Assembly: GCA_002013415.1 (NCBI GenBank)
Contig: MAEX01000003.1
Span: 62,001-126,000, forward strand
Direction: 5' to 3'
Source: Mycobacterium sp. D16Q14
GTDB lineage: Bacteria > Actinomycetota > Actinomycetes > Mycobacteriales > Mycobacteriaceae
DNA length: 64,000 nucleotides
The notes beneath the pieces were generated by a model, which ran no database searches, was not told the DNA's origin, and saw only the letters and a list, made by a program, of their open reading frames with translations. Position numbers and translations under genes: made by a program. Numbering within the stretch: the first letter of the stretch is position 1; each line of letters starts with the position of its first letter. Positions 8,176 to 17,104 of the stretch are shown here, in pieces.

Positions 8176-9654
8176 ATGGTCTTACAATTTCGCGGGCCAT
8201 CGGCATGGTCGTTGCGCGCTCGGCTGCTGGCGGTGCAGGTCACGCTACTGGCCCTCGTGTGTATCGGTATCGGCGCGGGGAGCATGCTCGCGACCAGCCG
8301 GTTCCTGATTGAACAGCTTGATGAGCAAGTACGTGATGCCAGCTTCAGGTCGGTGACCTTGTTCGACCTCGGCCCGCCGCCGCCGATGCCGGGCGTCCCG
8401 CGGCTGGCTGGACCGGGCCCGATCTTCCTGGACGCGCCTGGCCAATCCACGGGAACGGTGGGCGCCGTCCTCAGAGACGGACGAGCGGCCGAGGCTGCTG
8501 TGATCACCATAACTGGTGCTCGACAAAGGCTTACGGAAACCGCATCCCGGCAGTTGTCCACGGTCGGCGAGGACGGATGCACCACCGTGGAGCTGGATGG
8601 CCTGGGCAGGTATCGACTCACTCGTGCGATCGCAGAGGACGGAACGGCAATCGTCACCGGATTACCGGCCTCCGGGGTGGACAGCACCCTGCTGTCACTC
8701 TTCGCGATCTTCTGTGTGGTGGGTGCAGTGGCGCTGACCGCCGCCGTCGTCGCCGGTATTGTTGTCGTGCGTCGCCAACTGGCGCCCCTGTCGGATGTGG
8801 CCGGCGCGGCACTCATGGTGGCGGACATGCCCTTGGAGCGAGGTGAGGTCAATCTGCCCTCGCCCATCGTTTCGGTGTCTCCTGCCCAAGTGCATACGGA
8901 GATAGGCAAACTTGGCACGGCCTTGAACCGCATGCTCGAACGGATCGCGGACGCGCTGTCAGCGCGGCACGCAAGTGAGACCCGCGTGCGCCAGTTCGTC
9001 GCCGACGCAAGCCACGAGCTGCGCACTCCGTTGGCAGCGATCAGCGGTTACACCGAACTGGCGCAACGCAACAGTGATCAGGTGCCGGCCGACGTGGCCC
9101 ATGCGATGGGTCGGGTGGCGTCAGAGGCCGCCCGCATGACCGAGCTTGTCGGCGATCTGTTGTTGTTGGCTAGGCTGGACTCTGGCCGTCCACTCGAACA
9201 AGCACCGGTGGATCTTTCACAGTTGACGGTCGATGCCGTTAGTGACGCGCATATCGCCGCACCGGAACACAATTGGTTGATCGACCTGCCCGATGAGCCC
9301 GTGGTTCTTGTCGGCGATCAGGCTCGGTTGCATCAGGTCATAGCTAATCTGCTGTCCAATTCTCGAATTCACACTCCGCCGGGAACAGCGATCACCGTAG
9401 GCCTGGTGATTGAGGAAGATCAGCTCAGGCTCACGGTGCGCGACGACGGTCCGGGCATACCTGCTGGACAGCAATCGGAGATCTTCGAGCGATTCGCCCG
9501 CGGCGACACCTCCCGGTCACGCCGGGGCGGCAGTACAGGCCTGGGGTTGGCGATCGCGGCGGCCGTCGTCAAGGCGCACCACGGCTCGATCAGCGTGCGT
9601 AGTGCACCGGGTGACACTGCGTTCGTAGTGACGCTGCCCGCCGCCATGGCCTAG
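8176..9654 (+). CDS. tcrY: Sensor histidine kinase (TcrY-like)
   Basis: A 492-residue membrane sensor. TM1 lies near residues 15-40, followed by a 130-residue extracytoplasmic domain rich in Gly/Pro (PPPPMPGVPRLAGPGP), TM2 near residues 170-198 and a HAMP linker. The H-box is FVADASHELRTPLAAISGYTEL with phospho-His near residue 280. The ATPase domain has QVIANLLSNSRIHTP (N box), VRDDGPGIPAG (G1) and STGLGLAI (G2). It should autophosphorylate and pass phosphate to the adjacent response regulator. The overall pattern fits TcrY (Rv3764c). The signal is unknown. It is one base downstream of the regulator gene. Confidence 0.88.
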   Translation: MVLQFRGPSAWSLRARLLAVQVTLLALVCIGIGAGSMLATSRFLIEQLDEQVRDASFRSVTLFDLGPPPPMPGVPRLAGPGPIFLDAPGQSTGTVGAVLRDGRAAEAAVITITGARQRLTETASRQLSTVGEDGCTTVELDGLGRYRLTRAIAEDGTAIVTGLPASGVDSTLLSLFAIFCVVGAVALTAAVVAGIVVVRRQLAPLSDVAGAALMVADMPLERGEVNLPSPIVSVSPAQVHTEIGKLGTALNRMLERIADALSARHASETRVRQFVADASHELRTPLAAISGYTELAQRNSDQVPADVAHAMGRVASEAARMTELVGDLLLLARLDSGRPLEQAPVDLSQLTVDAVSDAHIAAPEHNWLIDLPDEPVVLVGDQARLHQVIANLLSNSRIHTPPGTAITVGLVIEEDQLRLTVRDDGPGIPAGQQSEIFERFARGDTSRSRRGGSTGLGLAIAAAVVKAHHGSISVRSAPGDTAFVVTLPAAMA

Positions 9655-9991
9655 CATCCGGGCCTCAGAACGGTGAGTGCCCCAGTAGTGGAACGAGTCC
9701 CGGCAAGGGTAGGTGCGGCGGCGGCCACGGCGGCGATCGCGGCCGATACACAGGCCATCGTGCCCACTAGGACGACGCGATGGACGATGTGTCTTCTTCG
9801 CGTGGGCGGAGACCTCGCTCTGTTGTGAAATATGTTCTTCGATAACAATCTTTTGACGGGACTGTGGTCGGCGGCTAGTTCCGAGACATGAGGCGGCTAT
9901 GAGTTCCTGGGCATTGGGGGGGATCCGCGTTCATAGCGCGCGCACAGGCTGCCCATAGTGTTCGCCCATCGGCTCCTCAGACAATCTGGGC
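9655..9991. other. Intergenic region upstream of the glycosyltransferase gene
   Basis: 337 bases without a convincing gene. A short frame on the minus strand (9651-9848) is Arg/Ala-rich and I do not consider it coding. The right end carries the 11-bp repeats annotated separately at 9942-9981. No terminator hairpin with long arms was seen after the kinase gene. Confidence 0.6.
9942..9981 (+). promoter_or_regulatory. 11-bp-period repeats upstream of the glycosyltransferase
   Basis: GCACAGG (9942) and CCATAGT (9953) are exactly 11 bp apart and match the repeats upstream of tcrX. Weaker matches continue in phase at 9964 (GCCCATC) and 9975 (CCTCAGA). The array ends 10 bases before ATG 9992, so the transcript may be leaderless or the true start may be the ATG at 10037. 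Confidence 0.55.
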
Positions 9992-11911
9992 ATGGTTGAT
10001 ACCGTCCGCGCCCCGGACCTGAAATCGCCAGCCGATATGCCGATTACGAGGCACGGCCGCGGGCGATTTGCACTGCTGCTTGTTGCCACGGCGGCCGCCT
10101 GGATGTACGGCCTGAGCAGGAATGGGTGGGCGAATGCTTATTACTCGGCAGCAGTGCAGGCCGGTACTCAGAGCTGGAAGGCATTCCTGTTCGGGTCCGC
10201 CGACGGCGGTAATGCGATCACGGTCGACAAGCCCCCGGCGTCATTGTGGCCCATGGAGATATCCGCACGGATCTTCGGCGTCAACACCTGGTCCATTCAG
10301 ATTCCCCAGGTTCTAATCGGCGTCGCCTCGGTAGCGCTGCTGTATGTGGCCGTGCGGAAACACTTCGGGCCCTCCGCCGGCCTGATTGCGGGTACGGCGC
10401 TCGCGCTAACCCCGGTGGCCACACTGATGTTCCGTTTCAACAACCCCGACGCGTTGCTGGTGTTCCTGCTCATCGCAGCGGTATGGGCTCTGGCGCAGGC
10501 GTTGGAGGACGGGCGGACACGCTGGATTGTGTTGTGCGGCATCTTTATTGGATTTGGCTTCCTCACCAAACAGTTGCAGGTCATGCTGATCGTGCCAACG
10601 CTGGGACTGACCTATTTGATCTGCGGGCCGGCTCGATGGGGCACTCGTGCCATGCAGCTGGTGGCTGGGTTGGCGGCGATGGTCGGTGCTGCCGGCTGGT
10701 GGGTGTTGCTGGTGGAACTCACCCCCGCGGCCGGGCGCCCGTATGTAGGTGGTTCTAGGGACAACAGCTTCCTGAATTTGACCTTCGGGTACAACGGGCT
10801 GGATCGCCTGCGCGGTGGTGACTTCGGGAATCTGCCGACACCGCCCTCTGGGATGGCGGGTGCGCCACCATTTGGTGGAGAAGTTGGGTGGGCACGGTTG
10901 TTCAATGCCGTTTCAGGAGGCCAGAGCTCATGGCTCATTCCCGCTGCGCTGGTCTTCCTGGTGGTGGGACTGGTGCTGCGCCGAGGGGCCGGTCGCGCCG
11001 ACACCATGCGGAGTCACTACTTGTTGTGGGGCGGCTGGTTGCTCACAACGGGTGTCGTATTCAGCTTCATGAGCGGGATCTATCACGACTACTACACCGT
11101 GGCACTTGCCCCGGCGATCGCCGCACTGACCGGTATCGGAGTGGCACATCTCTGGCAATACCGGGATAGGCGATGGATTACCTATGTCCTTGCCGCCACT
11201 GTTGCAGGCACCGGATTGTGGTCGTGGGTGCTGTTGAGTCGCACACCAGATTTCGTTCCGGCATTGCGGTGGATTGTCCTGGCGGCCGGGATCTTCGCAG
11301 CGCTGGCGATGGTCCTGCATGTGGCGCGGCCTCTGACAGCCGAACTTCAGAGGGGCATCACGTATGCCGCGGTGATCGGTGCCGTCATTGCCGGAGGCGC
11401 CGGACCGTTCGCCTACTCGCTGCAGACGTTGGTCACTGCGCATACTGGCGGCATTGTCACCGCAGGGCCCTCCAGCGGAGGTAGGCAAGGCCCGCCGATC
11501 CCGGGGCCGAGCGGGATGCCTGCTGGTCCGCCTCAGCAGCAACCTGTTACTGCCAAAATTGTTGCGCAGCTGTTAGACAACGCGGGCAGCTATACCTGGG
11601 CGGCTGCCGCGAAGGGCTCGATGGATGCGGCTCCCTATCAACTGGCCAGTGATCGTCCGGTGATACCGCTTGGCGGATTCGGATCCGGTGATCCTTCGCC
11701 CACGCTCGAACAGTTCCAGCAGTACGTGGCGAAGCGTCAGGTGCACTATTTCATTGTCCCCACACATGACGGATCCCCGGGCTTCCCGCCGGGAGCGGAC
11801 AAGCGTGGTGAACCGACCGAGGCTGACAAGATCACCGACTGGATCACCGGGAGATTCAAGGAGATCAGCATCGACGGCGTCACTCTCTATGATTTGACCG
11901 CCACCACGTGA
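9992..11911 (+). CDS. GT39-family (PMT/ArnT-like) membrane glycosyltransferase
   Basis: A 639-residue polytopic protein with about twelve membrane helices. The first extracytoplasmic loop has NGWANAYYSAAVQAG and a DKPP motif, typical of PMT_2/ArnT-type enzymes that move a sugar from polyprenyl phosphate to an acceptor outside the membrane. A central hydrophilic loop of about 80 residues includes a GGSRDNSFLNLTFGYNGLDRL stretch common in the actinobacterial group. The C-terminal soluble domain of about 120 residues (PLGGFGSGDPSPTLEQFQQYV, HYFIVP) resembles the YkcB-type tail. Acceptor and sugar are unknown. It shares promoter repeats with tcrXY and may be a target of that system. Confidence 0.85.
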   Translation: MVDTVRAPDLKSPADMPITRHGRGRFALLLVATAAAWMYGLSRNGWANAYYSAAVQAGTQSWKAFLFGSADGGNAITVDKPPASLWPMEISARIFGVNTWSIQIPQVLIGVASVALLYVAVRKHFGPSAGLIAGTALALTPVATLMFRFNNPDALLVFLLIAAVWALAQALEDGRTRWIVLCGIFIGFGFLTKQLQVMLIVPTLGLTYLICGPARWGTRAMQLVAGLAAMVGAAGWWVLLVELTPAAGRPYVGGSRDNSFLNLTFGYNGLDRLRGGDFGNLPTPPSGMAGAPPFGGEVGWARLFNAVSGGQSSWLIPAALVFLVVGLVLRRGAGRADTMRSHYLLWGGWLLTTGVVFSFMSGIYHDYYTVALAPAIAALTGIGVAHLWQYRDRRWITYVLAATVAGTGLWSWVLLSRTPDFVPALRWIVLAAGIFAALAMVLHVARPLTAELQRGITYAAVIGAVIAGGAGPFAYSLQTLVTAHTGGIVTAGPSSGGRQGPPIPGPSGMPAGPPQQQPVTAKIVAQLLDNAGSYTWAAAAKGSMDAAPYQLASDRPVIPLGGFGSGDPSPTLEQFQQYVAKRQVHYFIVPTHDGSPGFPPGADKRGEPTEADKITDWITGRFKEISIDGVTLYDLTATT

Positions 11912-11982
11912 GCCTCTGGCATCACCTGGCGAAATCGCCTGGAGAATAGTCATTCTCGCGAACTCAACTCCTAGTTTCGATC

Positions 11983-12022
11983 GCACAGCGTGCACATAGT
12001 TATCACCAAGGCTGTTCATGAA
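11983..12022 (+). promoter_or_regulatory. 11-bp-period repeats upstream of the Pro-rich secreted protein
   Basis: GCACAGC (11983) and ACATAGT (11994) are exactly 11 bp apart and match the tcrX upstream repeats. Weaker in-phase copies follow at 12005 (ACCAAGG) and 12016 (TCATGAA). The array lies 64 bp before the ATG-proximal GTG start at 12086, leaving room for a promoter. Confidence 0.6.
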
Positions 12023-12085
12023 CTTCGTCGTTAGCGTGCGTCATCGGTGGGTCTAGAGGATTCACCAGATTGAGAAGGAGTCAAA

Positions 12086-12319
12086 GTGAACCTTAAGAAA
12101 GTGCTCAGCGGCGCCGTCGTGGTGAGTGGAATAGGCATGGGTGCCTTGGGTGTTGGTGTCGTCGTTGCCTCCGCGGAGCCTCCTCCGCCGATCCCGGGCC
12201 CTGGTGTTCCCGGCCCGGGAGTGCCTCCTCCACCAAGCAACCGGGGACCGGGCCTGCCTGTGCCCAACGGTCTTGGCCCGGCTGTTCCGCCGCCGCCTGG
12301 TGGCCCGTTCATCCCGTAG
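12086..12319 (+). CDS. Small secreted Pro/Gly-rich protein
   Basis: A 77-residue protein from GTG 12086 with a good GAAGGAG site at 12072-12078. Residues 1-30 are a signal peptide (NLKKVLSGAVVVSGIGMGALGVGVVVASA, probable cleavage after ASA). The mature part of about 47 residues is almost entirely Pro, Gly and Val in PGPGVP-type repeats. No known domain. A clear terminator follows, so it is a real monocistronic unit. The same upstream repeats as tcrXY suggest co-regulation, perhaps in a cell-envelope response (inference). Confidence 0.8.
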   Translation: MNLKKVLSGAVVVSGIGMGALGVGVVVASAEPPPPIPGPGVPGPGVPPPPSNRGPGLPVPNGLGPAVPPPPGGPFIP

Positions 12320-12328
12320 GCACACCCG

Positions 12329-12366
12329 CGAGCATGTGGCCGGCACTTGCGTCGGCCACATGCTCG
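12329..12366 (+). terminator. Terminator after the Pro-rich protein gene
   Basis: Perfect 14-bp stem (12329-12342 with 12353-12366) around a 10-nt loop, starting 10 bases after the stop. It may also serve the convergent TetR gene, whose stop lies at 12400. Confidence 0.85.
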
Positions 12367-12399
12367 TCTTCAATGGTCTGTTGCGGCCAGATGGGAACC

Positions 12400-13002
12400 T
12401 TAAGGGGCTAGTCCTCGCAGTATTGTCTCGACAATCTGCACGATGAGGTTCTCGTCTACCGGTTGTCGGGTCAGCAACGCCCGAAAATGTAGAGGTGCCA
12501 CCAATATTTCGACCACCAGTGACGGGTTGACAGCCGCAGCCAGCTCGCGGCGCTGGATCGCTCTGTCGATCAGGACTTGCGCCGCTTCGTTCCGGATCTG
12601 CCAAAACCTTTGGCGCCCTTCGGATAATTCGGGGTCATCTCCGGCCACGGCCATTGTTCGGGCTAGCGTGGCACCGAGGGGAGTGGCTAGGTAAGCGGCA
12701 AGCAAGCGGGCGAATTCGATGAGGTCTTCACGCAGTGTGCCCGTGTCGGGAATGGGCAGTTTCTGCTGACTGCGGTCCAACAATGCATCGAGCATGACGT
12801 TTTCGGCAGTGCCCCAACGTCGTTGAACAGACGTGGCATGAACATCTGCTCTCCGGGCGATTTCGCTGATCGTGACGCCGCCGGCCCCTAGCTCGGCTAT
12901 CGCCTCTAGCGCTGCGTTCAGAACCGCGGCGCGAACGCGCGCGGAACGGCCGCCAGGGCGGCGCTGCACCTCGTGCGGAATCTCATTTTCGGGGGGAGTC
13001 AC
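12400..13002 (-). CDS. TetR/AcrR-family regulator
   Basis: A 200-residue regulator from ATG 13002. The N-terminal HTH is VRAAVLNAALEAIAELGAGGVTISEIARRADVHATSVQRRWG (about residues 22-65). The remainder is an all-helical ligand domain of the TetR_C_11-like type (TLREDLIEFARLLAAYL, RFWQIRNEAAQVLIDRAI). It is divergent from the hydrolase gene with 102 bases between the starts. That gap holds two near-identical palindromes, so the protein probably represses itself and the hydrolase. Confidence 0.88.
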   Translation of the reverse strand: MTPPENEIPHEVQRRPGGRSARVRAAVLNAALEAIAELGAGGVTISEIARRADVHATSVQRRWGTAENVMLDALLDRSQQKLPIPDTGTLREDLIEFARLLAAYLATPLGATLARTMAVAGDDPELSEGRQRFWQIRNEAAQVLIDRAIQRRELAAAVNPSLVVEILVAPLHFRALLTRQPVDENLIVQIVETILRGLAP

Positions 13003-13013
13003 CCCCGCCAGCG

Positions 13014-13034
13014 TAATGCAGATCTATTGCGTTA
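13014..13034. promoter_or_regulatory. TetR operator candidate 1
   Basis: TAATGCA-N7-TGCGTTA, a dyad whose arms differ at one base, begins 12 bases upstream of the TetR start codon. A second copy of the same pattern lies 47 bp further on. Confidence 0.65.
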
Positions 13035-13060
13035 ATGAAATGATGCGCCTACCGTGCAAC

Positions 13061-13081
13061 TAACGCAGATTAATTGCATTA
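13061..13081. promoter_or_regulatory. TetR operator candidate 2
   Basis: TAACGCA-N7-TGCATTA has the same spacing and half-sites (TAAYGCA) as the dyad at 13014. It ends 23 bases before the hydrolase ATG at 13105. Two operators suggest cooperative or dual-promoter repression. Confidence 0.65.
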
Positions 13082-13104
13082 CTGTCGACTGGACGGGAAA
13101 GATC

Positions 13105-14326
13105 ATGGACTCACTAAAGTCCCAGGTCAAGCGTGTACTCGTGAGTACGATGGCGCTCACCGGCACCACAGAGTACGCGGCACGTCGATTCGGAACCGCG
13201 CCGTTCCTGCCGGCGTTGTTCGTCGACAGATTCACCCACCTCGGCGGAATCGAACCTGCGGTGTTCAGTGCGCAACTGGCTGCCTGCCGGTCGTTCGACG
13301 ACGAGCGCTGAGCAGACCGGCAGGCTCAGTGAACTCCTCGCGCCGGCGGTAGAAATCCTTGCCGATCGAGGGGCGATCGCGCCGCCGGGCGCCGTATCCG
13401 AATTCTCTCTTCGGTTCCCCGAATCGCACTCTGCTGCAGTTGTTTTGGATGCGCTTGTCAAGGCCATGGTGTATGAATTCGCGGCAGCCTGGCCTGGGTG
13501 GACCCCAGGCAGACTCCGGGCCTACGAAACCTCCCACCGCCTATGCGAGATCGTCCTTACCGCGCTCGCTCCGGCGATGGGGCTGGCTATCGAGACGGTG
13601 CGAATCCCATGCGGTGACGACGATGAAGTGCGTGGTTATCTGGTTGCGCCGGAGGGCGCGGACCACCTGCCGACCGTCCTGATCACCAATGGACTGGAAG
13701 GCTCACTGGCCGAAATCACTTTGCCTCTGCTGAAGTACCGCGACGAGGGAATGGCCTACTTCATCATGGAGATGCCGGGCACGTATCACTACCGCCAACC
13801 CTTGACGGCGCAGTCCGAGCAGGTCTATTCCGCGGTGATTGATTATCTCGCTGCCCACAATCGGGTGGACGGGGAGCGAATTGGGATGCTGGGCGTCAGC
13901 TTTGGTGCCTACTGGGCAACGCGTATGGCAGCGGTCGAGCCGCGGCTGCGTGCCGCCATCGCAAATGGCGCTCCAGCCGACAGAAGCCTTGCGCCCACGG
14001 GTTCTCTTGGCGTCCCCGAAGTCATCGTGTCCACCATTCAACGGACGATCGGGGCCGACGGCCTGGTGGGCATGATGGGGAAGCTGAAGCAGCTGACGCT
14101 ACGGGATCATCTGCCGCGCATCACAATTCCCCTTTTGGTCATCAACGGCGCCAAGGACACGCTGGTGAGGGTGGAAGATTCCGTTGACATCGCGACCTAC
14201 GCGCCGAATGTGCAACTGGTGCTTTATGCGGACGATGACCACTGCGCCATGAAGAACGCCGACGCGTGGTTCGGTCTAGCAGTCCGGTTCCTCCGGGAGC
14301 AGCTGGCCACGCCGGTGTCGCCATAG
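13105..14326 (+). pseudogene. Alpha/beta hydrolase (FrsA-like), apparently split by a frameshift
   Basis: Frame one starts at ATG 13105 (MDSLKSQVKRVLVSTMALTG) and runs 68 residues to CRSFDDER, TGA 13309-13311. Frame two then carries the rest: EQTGRLSELLAPAVEIL, a cap region, the nucleophile elbow GVSFGAYW, the acid NGAKDTLV and the His in DDDHCAMKNA. A separate start for frame two at ATG 13268 lies within the first frame and encodes an unlikely leader. Joined together they make about 406 residues, the usual length for FrsA-like esterases. The catalytic domain is complete, so a second protein could in principle be made. Controlled by the divergent TetR; a sequencing error is the alternative. 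Confidence 0.6.
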
Positions 14327-14465
14327 CGGAGATGGTGCTCGCGGGCGCCGCCCCACACCAGGGTTGTTAGCGAAAGCCACTACTTTTAGCCCCTGGAAAT
14401 GTCAGTATGCCCATTTCTCTTGACCAAGATCGCCAGGGGTGGTTAATTCAGACAGCAAAGTGACA

Positions 14466-14499
14466 CGCCCCGGTATTCGCGAGCGAGGGGTTCGGGGCG
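14466..14499. terminator. Hairpin between hydrolase and carboxyltransferase genes
   Basis: CGCCCCG (14466-14472) pairs with CGGGGCG (14493-14499), and flanking GTGA/TCAC extend the stem imperfectly. It lies 9 bases beyond the minus-strand stop at 14508 and could end the urea/guanidine-type operon. Confidence 0.5.
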
Positions 14500-14507
14500 C
14501 TCACTTG

Positions 14508-16499
14508 CTAGACCCGGGCGAATTCGCCCGCAGTACTCCACGCTTCGCGCTCGGCAGCGTATGCCGCGTGTTGGAGGCCACGGAACTCACCTATTGACGT
14601 CGCATTGTGGGCGAGGAATGCCGAGTACTCCGCCATGGAGAACTCACCCTCGGTGATCCTGACACCGCCGGTGCCGCGTCCGGTGGCAAGCTCATCACGC
14701 AGCTCAAGAAGCTCTTCGGCGCCCACCGGGTACCAGCTGATTTGGTCAAAGAATCGCAGCAGCCAGGGTGTTCCGGGTTCGAAAGTGCCGGCGTTTTCCG
14801 GATGCCGATGGTTCCAGACCTGCACGGTCCGTCCGACCAGTTGGTATCCCCCGGGACCCTCCATGCCGTAGATGCACAGGTACGCCCCGCCGATGCCGAC
14901 CGCGTTCTCCGGCGTCCAGGTGCGTGCGGGGTTGTACTTGGTGGTGACGAGCCGATGCCGGGGATCGACCGGGGTCGCCACGGGCGCTCCCAGGTACACG
15001 TCACCCAGACCGAGTACCAGATACGAGGCGTCGTAGACCGTGCGGTACACCTCGTCAACAGTGTCCAAGCCATTGATACGCCTGATGAATTCGATGTTCC
15101 AGGGCATCCATGGGGCATCGGCGCGCACACCCAGGCGATACCGTTCCATGGCCTCGCGGGCAGAGGGATCGTCCCAGGAAAGGGGCATGGCCACCCGGCG
15201 GCTGGGCACGACGAGCTCGCTGGAAGCGGGAAGGTGCTCGTCGATATCGTCCAGTAGTCCCAGCACCTTGCCCATGGGCAGCCTGTCGGGATCGAAGTGC
15301 ACCTGTAGCGACCGGATGCCCGGCGTCAGATCGACGATGCCGGAGGTATGGGTGTCCTCTAGTCGTTGGTGTAACGCGTGGACGCGCGCACGGAGCGCCA
15401 AATCCAATGTGAGGTCGCCGTATTCAACCAGAATGTTGTCGTCGCCGCTGCGGCGGTAAGTCATAGCGGGCGCGTCGTCGCGGGCCTGCCGATATGCGAG
15501 CACGCCGTCGTCGCCGTCGCCGTGGGTGGAGAACACCGAGGGCCAGTGCCCGCGGCGATCGATACCGATCGAGCGCAGCGAGGCGCTGCGAGAGGCTTCG
15601 ATTCGGATGAATCGCAGAGTGTCGCCCGCGCGCAGCTGGCCCAGCTTCCACCGGTCGGCCGAGACCACCGTAACCGGGCAGACGAACCCGCCCAGGCTGG
15701 GCCCGTCGGGGCCCAGCAAGATCGGAGTGTCGCCGGTAAAATCCAGAGCTCCAATCGAATACGCGTTGTCGTGGATGTTCGACGGATGTAGCCCCGCCTC
15801 GCCCCCGTCGGTGCGTGCCCACTGCGGTTTGGGTCCGATGAGGCGCACTCCGGTGCGATCGGAATTGAAGTGGACCTCGTAGTCCGTCGATAACAGTTCG
15901 TCGATATCACTGCGGGTGAAGAACTCGGGCGCGCCATGCGGTCCCTCGGTGACTGCGAGCTCCCAATGGTGACCGATCGCCGGTTGTGCCGCGCCGGGAA
16001 TGCATTGTGGCTCGGTGCCATCGGAATCACTCAGCATGAGGGTGTCTCCGGCGGCCAACGCACGTCCCTCCGGACCGCCAAACCCGCCGAGAGTGAAGGT
16101 GGCTGCGCTGCCCAGGAATTGGGGAACTTCGATGCCGCCGGCGATCAGCACGTAGATCCGCATCCCGGTGTCTGCGGCGGCGCCCACGGCGAGCGTGCCA
16201 TCAGCGGGAACGGTGACGGCCCGCCACTGCGGGACCGGCCGCCCGTTGACGGTGACCAGTGCGGGTGCACCGGTCACACAGACGAGGGTCGCTTCGGTGA
16301 AATGCAGTGTGGGACCGGCGAGTGTCGCCTCCAGCCCCGGGGCGCCCTCGGGGTTGCCGACGGCCCGATTGCCCAGCCGGAACGACAGGTCGTCCATCGG
16401 TCCGGATGGGGGCACGCCCACCTGCCAGTACCCGGTGCGCCCCGGCCAGTCTTGCACCGTGGTCAGCATGCCGGGCGCCGTGACTGAGACGGTGCTCAT
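14508..16499 (-). CDS. KipA–KipI fusion: carboxyltransferase part of urea/guanidine carboxylase (5-oxoprolinase/urea amidolyase family)
   Basis: A 663-residue protein from ATG 16499. The N-terminal AHS2/KipA domain ([42 protein letters not shown], residues 1-320) is followed by an AHS1/KipI domain ([50 protein letters not shown]-like helices) and a C-terminal tail. In urea or guanidine carboxylase these form the carboxyltransferase between an N-terminal biotin carboxylase and a C-terminal biotinyl domain. Both of those are absent here, and no biotinyl MKM motif is present. It overlaps the UAAP2 gene by four bases (ATGA). Its activity must rely on BC/BCCP proteins elsewhere or be different (inference). 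Confidence 0.85.
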   Translation of the reverse strand: MSTVSVTAPGMLTTVQDWPGRTGYWQVGVPPSGPMDDLSFRLGNRAVGNPEGAPGLEATLAGPTLHFTEATLVCVTGAPALVTVNGRPVPQWRAVTVPADGTLAVGAAADTGMRIYVLIAGGIEVPQFLGSAATFTLGGFGGPEGRALAAGDTLMLSDSDGTEPQCIPGAAQPAIGHHWELAVTEGPHGAPEFFTRSDIDELLSTDYEVHFNSDRTGVRLIGPKPQWARTDGGEAGLHPSNIHDNAYSIGALDFTGDTPILLGPDGPSLGGFVCPVTVVSADRWKLGQLRAGDTLRFIRIEASRSASLRSIGIDRRGHWPSVFSTHGDGDDGVLAYRQARDDAPAMTYRRSGDDNILVEYGDLTLDLALRARVHALHQRLEDTHTSGIVDLTPGIRSLQVHFDPDRLPMGKVLGLLDDIDEHLPASSELVVPSRRVAMPLSWDDPSAREAMERYRLGVRADAPWMPWNIEFIRRINGLDTVDEVYRTVYDASYLVLGLGDVYLGAPVATPVDPRHRLVTTKYNPARTWTPENAVGIGGAYLCIYGMEGPGGYQLVGRTVQVWNHRHPENAGTFEPGTPWLLRFFDQISWYPVGAEELLELRDELATGRGTGGVRITEGEFSMAEYSAFLAHNATSIGEFRGLQHAAYAAEREAWSTAGEFARV

Positions 16500-17104
16500 G
16501 CGCTTTCCACCATCATCCGCACCGGAGTGGGATCGAATCCGTTGCACGGATTGTTGATCTGCGGGCAGTTCGACACCAGCACCAGGGTGTCGATCTCGGC
16601 CCGGAGCCTGATCTTCTTACCCGGCGCGGAGAGACCGTCGACGATACCGAGGGTCCCGTCCGCGTCTACCGGGACATTCATATAGAAGTTGATGTTAGAC
16701 ACCAGGTCTCGCTTGCCGAGGCCCCATTTGGCGCCTTCGATCAGGAAGTTCTCGACACATGCGTGTTGGTGCTTGGTGTGGTGTCCGTAGCGCAGGGTGT
16801 TCGATTCCTGGGAACAGGCGCCGCCGATGGTGTCGTGGCTGCCCACCTCGTCCTCGACGATCGTCATCAGCGCGCTGCCGTCCTCGGCGCGCAGTACGGT
16901 TCCGTTGCGCAGGAACAGATTGCCCTGCGCCGCGATGGTGGCCTGCGCCGAGTAGCGCACCGAGGTATCGGCCGCCGAATACAGCAGGGTGTCGACTGCC
17001 TGGTTGCCCTTCAGGTCGATGATGGTCAACACATCTCCCGCCGCGACCACGGCGCTCCAGGGTGCGCGTGCGGGTACTACCTCGTCGAGAACCGTGCTTG
17101 TCAC
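16496..17104 (-). CDS. Urea amidolyase-associated protein UAAP2 (DUF1989; carboxyguanidine deiminase subunit-like)
   Basis: A 202-residue DUF1989 protein starting at GTG 17104, overlapping the UAAP1 stop. Recognisable stretches are [78 protein letters not shown] and the C-terminal [22 protein letters not shown]1/UAAP2 pairs have been described as the two subunits of carboxyguanidine deiminase, acting after guanidine carboxylase. The four-base overlaps on both sides indicate strict operon expression. Confidence 0.88.
   Translation of the reverse strand: MTSTVLDEVVPARAPWSAVVAAGDVLTIIDLKGNQAVDTLLYSAADTSVRYSAQATIAAQGNLFLRNGTVLRAEDGSALMTIVEDEVGSHDTIGGACSQESNTLRYGHHTKHQHACVENFLIEGAKWGLGKRDLVSNINFYMNVPVDADGTLGIVDGLSAPGKKIRLRAEIDTLVLVSNCPQINNPCNGFDPTPVRMMVESA

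Noticed and set aside
9651-9848. 66-codon minus-strand frame after the kinase gene
   Set aside because: Ala/Arg-rich, no ribosome site, no terminator, and overlaps the kinase stop; looks like random open frame in GC-rich DNA.
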